Assembly (NCBI GenBank): GCA_021292165.1
Contig: CM037880.1
Coordinates: 182,363,085 to 182,427,084 of the forward strand
Origin: Shinisaurus crocodilurus
Lineage: Eukaryota > Chordata > Lepidosauria > Squamata > Shinisauridae
Direction: 5' to 3'
DNA: 64,000 nucleotides
Made by a program: the position numbers and the translations under genes. The notes beneath the pieces are model-generated. The model saw nothing but the letters and a program-made list of their open reading frames with translations. It was not told where the DNA came from and searched no databases. This document shows, in pieces, positions 45,596 through 56,832 of this stretch. Every line of letters starts with the position of its first letter. Position 1 is the stretch's first letter.

Positions 45596-47523
45596 CAGGC
45601 AGTCCCCGAGTTAAGAATATCCGATTTACAGACAACCCATACTTAAGAATGGACTTCTGGGTTCCCCAGCACTACGTAGATTACATAGCGTAGTATACTA
45701 CACAATTTGTGTAATTTATGCAATTTGCGTAAATGCCAATTTTAACATACAGAACACTATGCTGTTCCGTCTTACATACAAATTTGACTTAAATTTAGGA
45801 GGCCGACCACCTGTTTGCTTGATCCTTGCCCGTCCTGGCTCATTATGAGCTGTAGGGAGAGACTGGGTGAGGGGATCAAGGCGGTGGTGAATGCCTCCCT
45901 CAAGGAGGGAGTGATGCCATCAGCCCTCAAGGAGGCAGTAATAAGACCGCTTCTAAAGAAGCCCTCCTTGGATCCCCAGGATCTAAACAACTTCCGCCCA
46001 GTCTGCAATTTACCATTTCTGGGCAAGGTGATTGAGCGGGTGGTGGGTGCTCAGTTGAAGGCACACTTGGATGAAGCCGATTATTTAGATCCATGCCAGT
46101 CGGGCTTCAGGCCTGGACATGGGACGCAGACGGCCTTGGTCGCCCTGGTGGATGATATGAGGAGGGCCTTGGATAGGGGCGAATGCTCCTTTCTAGTCCT
46201 CCTCGATCTCTCAGCGGCTTTTGATACCGTTGACCACGGTATCCTCCTGGACCGCCTGGAGGGGTTGGGCATGGGAGGCACTGTATTGCAGTGGTTCCGG
46301 TCCTTCCTCTCTGGAAGGTACCAGAGGGTAGTTCTCGGGGAGGAGGCTTCGGACCCTCGGCCGCTCACTTATGGGGTGCCGCAGGGTTCCATCCTCTCCC
46401 CGATGTTATTCAACATCTACCTAAAGCCGCTGGGAGCTATCATCAGGAGGTTTGGGGTGCGGTGTCATCAGTATGCGGATGACACGCAGCTCTACCTCTG
46501 TTTCAAGTCCTCACCAAGGTTGGCCTTTGAGACCCTGTCCAAGTGCCTGGAGTCAGTGGGTGGCTGGATGGGAAGGAACATGCTGAAGCTGAATCCCGAG
46601 AAGACCGAGGTACTTCTGGTGGGGGACAAGGGGAGGTTAGGGGATGTTGACCTGGTGCTGAATGGGGTACATCTACCCCTGAAGGACCAGGTCCGCAGCT
46701 TGGGGGTCATTCTAGACTCCCAGCTGTCCATGGAGGCTCAGGTGTCAGCTGTGAGCCGGGCGGCGCTGTATCAACTCCATCTGATACGGCAGCTGCGCCC
46801 CTACCTTCCTAATCACCTGCTCCCATCAGTGGTTCATGCCTTGGTCTCCTCTCGCCTAGACTACTGTAATGCACTCTACGTGGGGTTACCTTTGAAGACG
46901 GTTCGGAAGCTACAGCTGGTACAGAACGCGGCGGCTCGCCTGGTTAAAGGCAGCTGCCGCCAGGATCACATCACGCCAGTGCTCAAGGAGTTGCACTGGC
47001 TACCAGTTGCTTGCCGAGCCGAATTCAAGGTGTTGGTTTTGACCTTTAAAACCCTATATGGCTCTGGTCCAGTTTATCTCAAGGAGCGTCTCCAGCAACA
47101 CCAAGTAGGCCGCTCAACAAGATCTGCCACAGACGGCCTTCTCCTTGTCCCTTCAGCCAGAGCAGCTAGACTGGTGGGGACAAGGAAGAGGGCCTTTTCT
47201 GTGGCGGCCCCCGTACTGTGGAACTCTCTCCCTAAAGAGTGACCTCCGCCATGCCCCCTCTCTGCTGAGCTTCCGCCGCTCATTAAAAACCTGGCTGTTC
47301 AGGCGGGAATATGGGGTGGGTTAAGATTTTTAAAAATTTTAATACTGTTTTAAATGTATTTTATCTTGTTTTAAATGTATTTTATCTTGTTAAATGTATT
47401 TTATTTTGTATGTCGCCCAGGGTGGCCGGTTGCCGGCCAGATGGGCGATTGATAAATGTAAATAAATAAATAAATAAATACATTCTTAAGAACGGAACTG
47501 GTTCGTAACCTGGGGACTGCCTG
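45596..47523. mobile_element. Tigger-like (Tc1/mariner superfamily) element carrying an L2 insertion
   Basis: Left end CAGGCAGTCCCCGAGTTAAG, right end CGTAACCTGGGGACTGCCTG. Both ends are flanked by TA (45594-45595 and 47524-47525). The left 200 bp and the right 43 bp belong to the DNA element; the middle is an L2 LINE. No transposase frame. Confidence 0.8.
45795..47480 (+). mobile_element. L2 LINE, 5'-truncated, long open RT frame
   Basis: An unbroken frame runs 45815-47242 (475 codons). It contains the RT block [82 protein letters not shown] and an intact catalytic YADD at residues 220-223 of the frame. The C-terminal signature [35 protein letters not shown] and AFSVAAPVLWNSLP identifies the L2 clade. 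The endonuclease domain is absent and no start codon of the true ORF is included, so it cannot move by itself. The frame ends just after LWNSLP, where a frameshift seems to cut the last residues. The 3' UTR reads GTCGCCCAGGGTGGCCGG..CCAGATGGGCGATTG and ends in (AATA)n. It is a retrotransposon, not a host gene. Confidence 0.92.
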
Positions 47524-47525
47524 TA

Positions 47526-47894
47526 TTGAGTCTATGGTTATAAGTGTGTATTCCTGTTACATCTATGTGTGTCATGTCAGGTAGGTCTGGGGTGAGTGAG
47601 AAATGATGGGCAGGAAGAATGGTGTATTTGCATATGTGAGATGATTGTCTGAGATACTGACTGCAACTTACACATGAAACTTATTTCCAGAAACAGTTGT
47701 ACTTTAAAATAGACTTTACTTTGTTTATTGAAGCAGCCTGTGCTTTATAGTTGGTCAAAGAGGTATAAGGCAGGGATAATAGACATCCCAAGGTCAGTGT
47801 GAGAGATGTAAGGGTTAGAGAAAGAGAAAACCCCAACCTTACGTAAGTGCACCCATAGCTCCAAAAAGGAGGGCAAGCTTGTGGGCCCTATGAG
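47526..47894. other. Intergenic, nothing recognised
   Basis: No assignment. Confidence 0.3.
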
Positions 47895-48624
47895 GGGAAG
47901 GGTGCGACAGAAACCCACAAGCAGGACATGAGTGCAACAACACCCTCCCACCCATGTTCCCCAGCAACTAGTGTCCATAGATATACTGTCTCTGATCCTG
48001 GAGGTAACATATAGCCATCAGGAATAGTAGCCATTGACAGCCTTGTCCTCCATGAATTTGTCCAATCCCTTTTTAAAGCAATCCAAAGTGGCGGCCATCA
48101 CTACATCTTGTGGAAGTGAATTCCATAGTTTAACTACGTTCTGTATGAAGAAGTACTTCTTTTTATCTGTCCTGAATCATCCACCAATCAGCTTCATGGG
48201 ATGACACCCCCCCCCCCCCGGTTGTAGTATTATGAGAGCAGGAGAAAAATGGCTCCCTATCCACTTTCTCCAGACCATGCATAATTTTGTACACCTCTAT
48301 CATGTCTCCCCTTGCTTGCCTTTTTTCTAAGTTAAGTATCCCAGATGTTGTATCCTTTCTTCACAGGGGAGTTGCTCCAGCCCCTTGATCATTATAGTTG
48401 CTCTTTTCTGCGCTTTTTCCAATGTGATAATATCCCTTTTTTTAGGTGCATTGAGCAAAGCTGTACATAGTATTCTAAGTGTGGTCACACCATAGATTTG
48501 TATAAGGGGAGTATGATATTGGCAGTTTTATTTTCAAATTCTTTCCTAATTATGCCCAACATGGAATTTGCCTTTTTCTTGGTCGGTCACTGCTAGCTCA
48601 GATCCCATCAGCTTATACTTGAAG

Positions 48625-48626
<2 letters not shown>
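47895..48626 (-). mobile_element. CR1-type LINE, 3' ORF end and 3' UTR
   Basis: On the - strand it reads a decayed C-terminus (LEQLPCEER.., VYKIMHGLEKVDR, KKYFFIQNVVKLWNSLPQDV, LDKFMEDKAVNGYYS). The 3' block CAACTAGTGTCC..CATGTCCTGCTTGTGGG follows. It is the longest copy of this family in the window. A run of 12 C is at 48208-48220. Confidence 0.8.

Positions 48627-48656
<30 letters not shown>
48625..48656. repeat. (TATC)n microsatellite
   Basis: Eight TATC-type units. Confidence 0.95.
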
Positions 48657-49030
48657 ATCTAGTATTTGAAACATTTATACCCTGCCTTTCAATTGGATAT
48701 TTTCAAGCCACTGAACAAGACTGATATAATAATAAAACCAAACAAAAATAAAATGTAAACTATAAAACTTTAAAACATCAGAGTTAGACAGGCATGAAAA
48801 TAATTCAAAACAATCAACAGAAATAAATGGGGCAATTGACATAGCATAGGCAAATAAAAATGTTTTCAGTGGGAAGCTAAAATATATAACGATAGATTTA
48901 CACCTACTGGTGAACAACCCTGGCATTCTAAAACTGGTGCCACCACTGAAAAGGCCTTATCCCTGTTGCCACACTTCAAACTTCTCCAGATGAGAACACC
49001 TGGAGAAGGGCCCCTCCAGATGATCTAAGT

Positions 49031-49159
49031 CAGACTTCCCTAACCTGGTGTCCCCCAAATGTTTTGGACTACAACTCCCATCAGCTTCAGATAAGCATGG
49101 CCAGGGTGATAAGCACTGTAGTCCAATATAGCTGGAGGGCACTAGGTTGGGGAAGGCTG
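49031..49159. mobile_element. hAT-type MITE with perfect 8-bp TSD
   Basis: CAGACTTCCCTAACCTGGTG pairs with the right end CACTAGGTTGGGGAAGGCTG. The octamer ATCTAAGT occurs on both sides (49023-49030 and 49160-49167). 129 bp. Confidence 0.9.
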
Positions 49160-49252
49160 ATCTAAGTGAACAGGCTGGCATAGGAGCAAGCAGTCCTTGA
49201 GATACCCTGTTTCCATATGATATGGGACTTCATAGGTCAAGACAGGCACTTT

Positions 49253-49312
49253 GAGTTGGACTCGATAGCCTTGTAGGCTCCTTCTAACTCTATGATCTAT
49301 GAAATCTATGAA
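49253..49312 (+). mobile_element. CR1-type tail fragment
   Basis: GAGTTGGACTCGATAGCCTT, then CTATGATCTATGAAATCTAT. Same tail as the 5S-type SINE. Confidence 0.75.
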
Positions 49313-49398
49313 TTGTTCTGGAAAGCCAGTGAAGCTGTTTTAAGACTGGCAACGCAGCTTACAATTGACCTGTGACGGTAATCAGTCTAGCTTTAGGG

Positions 49399-49580
49399 AG
49401 GAACTTAGGAAGCTGCTTTAGTGAGTCAGATGGTTGGTCCATCTAGCCCAGTATTGTCGACAGTGGCTCTCCAGAGTTTCAGGCAGGAGTTTTTCCAGCC
49501 CTACCTGGAGATGCCAAGAGCTGAACCTGGGGCCTTCTGCATGCAAAACATGTGCTCTACCACTGAGCCACAGCCCCTCC
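49399..49580 (-). mobile_element. tRNA-SINE (family 1)
   Basis: Body CTTAGGAAGCTGCTTTAGTG..GCCCAGTATTGTCGACAG. - strand tRNA head with A-box-like GTGGCTCAGTGGTAGAGCAC and B-box-like GGTTCAGCTC. Confidence 0.85.
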
Positions 49581-51565
49581 TGAGTACAGAAACACACATG
49601 CAATACAGAAACAAGAGGGTACCAAGGGTGTTAATCCAATAAGACCTACATGGCAAGGAGATATGTAGCAGCTTTGCCTTTTTGATAGGTGACATCTGTT
49701 TGTTGGATTTCTCCCTGCCAGCCACATAAAAACATGAAAAACAGCTATGAAAAAACATGCAAATGTTCTCTTGGTTAAGGCACTGGTGAGTCTGGTTTGT
49801 CAAAAAAACTAAGCTGAACTGTCATGTGACCATAATAATCTTCATCAGGTTTTGAAGACTATATTGGAGATGTACCTTTTATTCACTGCAGATCTGTGTA
49901 CAAATTGAGTTAGCCAACCTTTGACATCCAAAACTGCTTCCTGCTTTCTCTTGCATTGCTCATGGGCCTTCAAAGCTAGAAAAAGTTATGCAAGTTGTTG
50001 TTTTTTAAACTTGCCATCAGCAGGGTGAAATATCTTTTTGGGAATACCATTTCACCTTTTGAGGGAAACAGATTTTTTAAATGGCGTACCTGCACCTTGA
50101 AAAAAATAAAGCGTCAACAATTTGGGGAGGCAGAAGAAACCAGAAACCAACTTCACTTTCTCTGCTTTTTAATATGTTCCAGGGAACAGATTTCATTTGG
50201 AGATCTAGCACAAACATGTAACATATTCAGTCAAGGCAACCAAACTTTTGTCTGAAGGAGCAAATCTCCCACAATTCCTAAGTGACTTGCAAGGCCCATA
50301 GTGTTTCTTTTCTAGCAACTGTGTTTTTGTTTTTGTTGTTTCCCTTCCTGTGCCCCAACTGACCAGTTAGATGTCAAAATATTGTCGGTATTCCTGGGAT
50401 CCACGTTGGGAGTGAGCTTTTGTGGCTGAATCTCTGGACCTAGAGCTAAATTTACCCTTTCACATGAGACCCATAAGGCAATCCGGTGTGCTGAATACTC
50501 TCAAACTAAGCAAACTGGGGGACAGAGATGCCTGGGAAGAACAAATCTTAAAACTGCACAAGGCCTGAGAGAATGAGCAAACACTGAAATTCCTTAGGGA
50601 AATTTCTACAGCTGCTGGTGCTTCCTGTTCTATGTTGCCTAGAGCTGTGTGTGTGTGTGTGTGTGTGTGTTTTGTTTCCCTGGTTTGCTCTCCCACAAGA
50701 GTAACTCCAGCATGCTATCTGAAATAAAAAATGTTCATATAGTCTCTTCGCACATGTTTTTTTAAAATGTGTCCCACTCAGAATATAATGACGAAGATCT
50801 CAAGGGTCACAGACTATTTTCTGCTCATGCACTGGGGACTTCCACCCAGCCCAGTCACCTCCATTCACCTAACTGCCCCCACCCTCCAATAATCCACTCT
50901 TCAGGGTTGGGGAACCAAGCAGAGCTCCAGACTTACACATATGTTTCATTTCAGAATGGTTCCAGCAGCAAGGCCTCCGAGTTCAGTGCTAGGCCAGCCA
51001 TTCTCATTCTAAGCAGGCATCAGAAGAAGGAAAAAGACAGTTGGCTGAAGTGGAACCAAAGAAGAAAGCTTCTGGCCCTGGCTCCTTAAAAAAAAACAAA
51101 AAACCCTTTCCAATAAAGAGTGGGCAAAAGGGGATCCACCTCTAGGTGTGCAGAGCTTTTGAAAAGTCCATTAGAGTTGGGCAAGATATGAATAATGCAT
51201 GTATATCTCATGCTGGGAAAACCCATCTCGACCTGATAACAAACCTATAGCATCTCAGTTGGGAATTACAGGAAAGCCAAAAAGGAAAGGTGACAAACAC
51301 ACCAGTTAAAACTGCTATGCAAGCTCCCCAAATGGAGTTGAGGGACTGTTAAATGAGGCCTATGGTGTCAGGCTGATTCAGGTTCATCATAGGTTAGTGA
51401 CAGTAGGCTCCTGTTACTGGGTTGCTACTCCAACTTTGCAGGTGTAAAATTTAGGATTCAGGTGCAACAAGGGGCGGATAACCATTAGATATATCCACAG
51501 AGAAATTCTAATCTACTTCAGTAGATCTAGGCTTTCCCTTTTACATCCCCATCCTAAAAAAAATG
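49581..51565. other. Intergenic, nothing recognised except a (GT)n at 50645-50670
   Basis: Two kilobases without coding signals or repeat families that I can name. The GT microsatellite is the only feature. Confidence 0.4.
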
Positions 51566-51569
51566 AAGC

Positions 51570-51818
51570 ATCAACAGACTTTATTTATTTATTATATTTA
51601 TACCCCGCCTTTTTTCCTGCAAGGAACCCAAGGCGGCTTACATAATCCTCCTCCTCCTCTCCATGTTATCCTCACAACAACCCTGTGAGGTAGGTTAGGC
51701 TGAGAGTCAGTGACTGGCCCAAAGTCACCCAGTGAGTTTCATGGCCGAGCGGGGACTCGAACCCGGATCTCCCGAGTCCCAGTCCAACACTCTCACCACT
51801 ATGCCACACTGGCATTCT
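51570..51818 (-). mobile_element. tRNA-SINE (family 2), inverted member of a pair
   Basis: Begins (TTTA)n, then CCCCGCCTTTTTTCCTGC..AAGGCGGCTTACATAATCC. It ends in the head GGGACTCGAACCCGGATCTC..ACCACTATGCCACACTGGC, a clear tRNA with B box GGGTTCGAGTCCC on the - strand. Confidence 0.92.
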
Positions 51819-51861
51819 GAATTGCATTCTGATTAATATAAAATCTTGTGACTTGGCAAAC

Positions 51862-52092
51862 ATCATATTTTTTGCCCAGTGTTAGACTGAGACTCGGGAG
51901 ATCCGGGTTCTAGTCCCCGCTCGGCCATGAAACTCACTGGGTGACTTTGGGCCAGTCACTGACTCTCAGCCTAACCTACCTCACAGGGTTGTTGTAAGGA
52001 TAACATGGAGGAGGATTATGTAAGCCGCCTTGGGTTCCTTGCAGGAAAAAAGGTGGAGTATAAATATAATAAATAAATTAAATAAATAAATA
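51862..52092 (+). mobile_element. tRNA-SINE (family 2), direct member of the pair
   Basis: GAGACTCGGGAGATCCGGGT, then TCTAGTCCCCGCTCGGCC..GGAGGATTATGTAAGCCGCC, with an (AATAA)n tail. It lies 43 bp from the inverted copy and could pair with it over about 200 bp. Confidence 0.92.
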
Positions 52093-52840
52093 CAAAACAT
52101 ATTATATACATCACTCAAGAAGACATCCCTTCTCTGAATCACTTGAATATGGAATGTACATTTTCACAATAATTTATATATGCATTATATGTTTCTTCTG
52201 CACAATTCAAAGTTACCGATAAACAATTTTCTCTTTATATATCCTTAAATTTTACAAATTTTATTTACGCCCTCTGTGTCTTTTTTCTCCAGTTCTAATA
52301 TAATGTGTTAATTTTGCCGTAATAGCAAAATCCCATATTTTCTCCAATAACTCCTCCCTAGAAGTTATTTGTCCTCTCCACTTTTGGGCATACAATATTC
52401 TTGCTGCAGCTAACACATAAACCATTAATTCCTTATGTTATTGACTAACAAATCCAGCCATATAAGTAAGACAACAAAACAAAGGATCTAATACAATTTT
52501 GAAGCTTAATATTCTCTCCATATTTTATTAACCATTCTCCAATATTTTTTGTCAAAGGATATTCTCACCATAAATGACAAAAAAGTCTATTTGTTTCTGA
52601 CATTTCCAACAATTAATTGGATAATTCTTATTTATTTCATTTATTTTAACTGGTGTTAGATACCACCTCATCATCACCTTATACACATTTTCTCTAAACT
52701 AACATGTTGAATGAAAAATTATGGCTCTTATTCCACATGTTTCTCCCAAATTTCCCCTGGAATATTCTTTCCAATACTTTGTGTCCACTTGATCATATCA
52801 TCTTTAACCTGTTCTGGTTCTGTTTCGTATTTTTAAAGTA
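52093..52840 (-). mobile_element. L1-like LINE ORF2 fragment
   Basis: The - strand, around 52560-52700, reads a decayed string like WYLTPVKI..INCWKCQKQIDFFVIYGENI. This is similar to the L1 ORF2 C-terminal YLTP..CW.C....F.H motif. Stops and frameshifts throughout; both ends undefined. Confidence 0.55.
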
Positions 52841-52844
52841 ATGT

Positions 52845-53290
52845 ATAGCCCCATCCCATGTGGGTGCCTGTAACCCTCCGGACTCAGAGGATTATGGGCA
52901 TCCAATTGAGGGTGGGAGGGGCACGACTGATAGGATTTTCGCCATGCTCCCCTCACTCTCAAAAATATTTAAACTGCCAATTTCAGCCATCTAAATGTTT
53001 TACTCCTCATGAGGAGGAGAGGCTGAGGCACTGCCTGGATTCTTCGGAAGCCAGCAGTGCCCTGCTGCTCCCTGCCCTGCCCCCAGGAATGCCCCCCCAA
53101 ACACACACACGCCGGCACTGAAGTCGGTCTTCCAGTTTTGGTTCCCAGCCACCGAGAGCGAGGTGGGGGGGAGGGTACTGTGGGCAGACTCCCCACTGCG
53201 ACCTCTGAAGGGATTGCCGAGGTTGCCGCGGGGAGTCTGACTTCCCCCATGGCCTCCCAGGGTCAGAGGGCCCATAGGACTGCACCCTTA
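52845..53290. mobile_element. DNA element related to 12440-12975
   Basis: CATGTGGGTGCCTG..ATTATGGGCATCCAATTGAG at the left, CCCATAGGACTGCACCCTTA at the right, a family A-like terminus. GC-rich interior without real frames. Confidence 0.5.
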
Positions 53291-53306
53291 TAGATCTTAG
53301 ATAATA

Positions 53307-53556
53307 CAGTCATGCCTTGGATTGAGAGTATAATTCGTTCCGGAAACGTGCTTGTAATCCAAAACACTCTTATATCAAAATGAAATTCCCCCAAAAAAAT
53401 TTGTACAGAGATTTTTAATTTAAGCCGTACTACAGTACTTGTATTGCAAGACGTCGCTTGTGTATCAAGTCAATTTTTTTAAAATAAATATTTAAAATTT
53501 TGCTTGTCTTGCAAAACACTCTCAAACCAAGTTACTTGCAATCCAAGGTATTACTG
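53307..53556. mobile_element. Tigger-like MITE with TA target duplication
   Basis: CAGTCATGCCTTGGATTG pairs with CAATCCAAGGTATTACTG, with TA on each side (53305-53306 and 53557-53558). 250 bp; inner ACTCTTATATCAAAA and CACTCTCAAACCAAG also pair. Confidence 0.85.
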
Positions 53557-54026
53557 TAGATGCTCTTTATGCCTCATTATCAGTTGCTCAAACTCTGTTA
53601 TATCTCTTAGCTGTTGGTTCAGTTTAAGATATTCAGTGATAATTGATTGGATTTGAAAAGCAAACATCATTAAAAAATGTTATCCTGAGATCCTATATTA
53701 AAGAGCAGACAATATCTTCTGAAGTAGAGACCATTAGTGATATAGTTATAATCCAACAGGATCAGCAAGCGCATGTATACAATTGCCAGGCCTATCCCAA
53801 AGTGGGATTTGTATTTCAGAAGGGGGGGGGGAATCCACAGTTAGGCAATACCTTTATTAGAACAACCCAAAATGTCACAAAAGTATGTGCAAGCTTTTGA
53901 GTTATTTCAGAAAGTGATTGATTCAAAACTCCAAAGCTTTTAAAAGCCACAAGCATATTTGTGGCAACCAGCAATCCATATTGAGTGAATCATATGTAAA
54001 AGGTATTTTTACAATGCCACAAACAC
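53557..54026. other. Intergenic with a repeated segment at 53770-53855
   Basis: AGCGCATGTATACAATTGCC..GTGGGATTTGTATTTCAGAA..CCACAGTTAGGCAATACC recurs at 54744-54832. The rest is unassigned. Confidence 0.5.
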
Positions 54027-54027
54027 A

Positions 54028-54170
54028 GGGCGGGATCCAAGGGGGCTCTTACACCATCACCGATTCCTTTCCGCCCAGCTGATCCCCGTCCACAAGTGGT
54101 GAGCCCCACCAATTCCGTTGTGCAAGTGGGACACACCACTTATGCAAGGGAGATTTAGCACTTCCTAGAG
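54028..54170. mobile_element. MITE, family E (copy 3), left half
   Basis: GGGCGGGATCCAAGGGGGCT..TCCGTTGTGCAAGTGGGAC..GAGATTTAGCACTTCCTAGAG. Cut off by the hAT MITE at 54171. Confidence 0.75.
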
Positions 54171-54285
54171 CAGTGTTCTCCAACCTTGGGTCCCCAGATG
54201 TTTTTGGCCTACAACTCCCATCATCCCTCACCACTGGCTACAGCTGATGGGAGTTTTAGGCCAAAACATCTGGAGGGCCATAGAT
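54171..54285. mobile_element. hAT MITE, family D (copy 3), right end lost
   Basis: CAGTGTTCTCCAACCTTGGG..TTTTTGGCCTACAACTCCC..TAGGCCAAAACATCTGGAGG. The right terminus is missing. Confidence 0.75.
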
Positions 54286-54738
54286 TTCCTATCACTCTTT
54301 ATCACTCTTTATTTATCACTCTTAATTGTAAAGCAGGTGGCTACATAAATGCAAAATCAAGAACGAGCTTGGTAAGAACTGCTTCACAATAATCAACAGT
54401 GGTGATTTACAAGGGTCCGTCTGAACTCTGAGATTAAGCCCTGACATTTTTCAGCTCTTGACATCATTATTACCTTTGGCCCCTATCTGACATTGTCATC
54501 ACTGGGCATGGCTGGGATCAAATTAAAGTTAAAATATGTGGTTGAAATCAAATAAAAAATGAAAGTAATCTGAACCATTTCCCATATCTAATAAGCCACT
54601 ATATCAAGCCATCCTCCAAGTCTTAGCCTGCATTTGTTAAAAGTGGCGGTTTTGCACATACACATATGTAGGCAAACATAAGAAGGGCCAGGCTGGATTA
54701 GATCAAGGGTCTGCCTAGTCAAGCATTCTGTTCACACG

Positions 54739-54842
54739 GAATCAAGCACATGTATACAATTGCCAAGCCTATCCCAAAGTGGGATTTGTATTTCAGAAGG
54801 GGGGAAAAATCCACAGTTAGGCAATACCTAACTTGATTCCCA
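54739..54842. repeat. 104-bp insert in CR1 copy
   Basis: Bounded by GGAATCAAG and CTTGATTCC, inverted ends. The interior matches 53770-53855 with few changes. Confidence 0.6.
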
Positions 54843-54944
54843 ACCAGCTGCCCATGGGAAACCCACAAGTAGGACTTGAGTGCAATAGCACCCTCCCACT
54901 CATGTTCCCCAGCAACTGGTATACAGAAGCATACTGCCTATGAT

Positions 54945-55719
54945 GATGTTGATGATTTACAGTATTTGTATACCGCTCCATGTCTAAGTAGATTACAGAG
55001 CAGTGAACAGTAAAAGACAAAAACAGATAGAAGACAAAAACAATACATTGAAAACAAAGTAACAATTACAGTGGCAGTTGGAGAGCAGAGGGGGCTTCCT
55101 AGAAGAAGGAGGTCTTCAGCAGCCAGGCACCAAAAGCAGCACAAAGTTAGAGCCTGCCTGACCTCCAGAAGCAGGGAGTTCCACAGAAATGGAGCCACCA
55201 CACTGAAAGCTCTTCTCCTGGTGGACTCCAATCAGGCCAAAGGTCCATGAGGAACCACCGGGAGCATGCCATCGGATGACCTCAGTGACCAGGTTGGTAT
55301 GGGAGGAGGCGCTCTCTCAGGTAACCTGGTCCCAAGTTGTTTCAGGCTTTGTACACAAGTACCAAAACTTTAAACCTGACCCGGTAGTGAATAGGTAGCC
55401 AGTGCAGTTCCTTCAGCAAAGGAGTTGCATGCTGAAAAGGGGCAGCTCCTGACAACAGCTGAGCTACTGCATTCTTCACTAGCTCCAGCTTCCGGAGCAG
55501 CCTTAAGGGCAGCCCCACATAAAGTGAATTGCAGTAATCCAGTCTTGAGGTTACTAGTGCCTGTACCACTGTGGCCAAGCTATCCCTGTCCAGGAGAGGC
55601 CATAGCTGGCGAACCAATCGAAACTGGTAAAAGGCAAGCCGCCACCATCCCTTGGGTCTCCAGCAATAATCATGGATCTAGGAGTACCGTCAGACTACAA
55701 ACCTGATCTTTCAAAGGGA
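54945..55719 (-). mobile_element. L2 LINE 3' fragment inserted in CR1
   Basis: - strand reads VRQLWPLLDRDSLATVVQALV, LDYCNSLYVGLPLRLLRKLE, LKELHWLPIHYRVRFKVLVL, and after a frame change RRRAFSVVAPFLWNSLLLEV. This is the L2 C-terminal block followed by its 3' UTR. Confidence 0.85.
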
Positions 55720-56003
55720 GATAGCATATAGCCATCATGACTAATAGCCATTGATAGCCTTATCCTCCATGAATTTCTCTATTCCCCTTTTAAAGCCATC
55801 CAAATTGGTGGCCATCATTATACCTTGTGGTAGCGAATTCCATAGTTTGACTATGTACTGTGTGAAGAAGTACTTCCTTTTATCTGTCCTGAATCTCCCA
55901 CCATTCAGCTTCATGGGATGAGCCCACCGAGTTCTAGCATTATGAGAGAAGGAGAAAAATGTCCACTTTCTCCACACCATGCATAATTTTGTATCCCTCT
56001 AAA

Positions 56004-56830
56004 GTTCTGGTTATGTGTTCTTCTAGTTATATATTGCTGGCAGGATGCTCGTCATTATGATGGGTGGAAGATATACCGTATGCAGAGTAAGGGCTTATAC
56101 GTATATTGCAAGGCCCTCATGGGAGGGGGCAAGCATTCCCGTGTGGGTTCTGTAATCAGCGAGGGCAGGGCCGCCCACTGTCAGGTTAGGGAACCCATTC
56201 CCCTCAGTGCAATGATGTTCCCAAGTGTAACACTCGCTAGTTTCCCCCCAGAGGACTGAACCAGGGACAGATTTAGGACCAGGCAACCCAGGCAACTGTC
56301 TAGGGCAGTGTTCTCCTCGCCACTCTCCTGCCTGTGGCATTTGCCGCAGTGGGGGGTGGGTTGGTTCAGGAGTGGTGGTGGCAATATGCAACAAACGCTA
56401 TACTTTTTTTTTTTTAAATCAGCAAACCAAAGCACTGTTATTCAGGAAAGCTCTTGAATGGCTGAGCAGAACTTGATTTTAAATTGATATTTTATTATGG
56501 CTGGTTTTTAAGGGATGCCGATTTAAACTGTTTTGCCTTTAACAGATACATTGTTTTAATTCTCTGTCTGATGTTATGCCACTTCAGGTAATTTTTAGGA
56601 AAAACGACCAGACAAACTTAATAAGCAATCAAACAAATCTGCTGTGGGAGAAGGAATGTTGTCAAGTGCAGTTCATTGTTGAAGTGTAAGAAAAGCTGCA
56701 CCTGCTAAGGTTTTCTCTTCTATACAACTATTAAAAGTACATGAGCTGTAATCAGCTTTGTAGCTGGTCACCCTAGGGAAAGAGAAGGAAAACGATAGTG
56801 CTGAAGATTCAATAATTTCCTGTGACAGAA
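56004..56830. other. Intergenic, nothing recognised
   Basis: 56095-56395 is GC-richer with short inverted segments. No family assignment. 56400-56830 is AT-rich and unassigned. Confidence 0.35.
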
Positions 56831-56832
56831 TG

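Larger units (their letters stand above)
48660..49398 (-). mobile_element. LINE 3' fragment with nested insertions
   Basis: 48660-49022 and 49168-49252 resemble the LINE 3' UTR at 29960-30400 (GAAAAGGCCTTATCCCTGTT). Nested in it are a hAT MITE (49031-49159) and a CR1-type tail (49253-49312). Confidence 0.6.
54676..56003 (-). mobile_element. CR1-type LINE fragment broken by two insertions
   Basis: 54676-54738, 54843-54944 and about 55720-56003 are consecutive pieces of one CR1-type copy on the - strand: AGGCTGGATTAGATCAAGGG.., GCTGCCCATGGGAAACCCAC.., GAGATAGCATATAGCCATCA... It is interrupted by a 104-bp insert (54739-54842) and an L2 fragment (54945-55719). Confidence 0.8.

Noticed and set aside
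45815..47242. 475-codon frame as a host gene
   Set aside because: RT motifs ([24 protein letters not shown]) and an L2 3' UTR with A-rich tail identify a retrotransposon.
52858..53293. Overlapping GC-rich frames on both strands as a gene
   Set aside because: Pro/Gly/Ser-rich, open in several frames at once, and related to the element at 12440.
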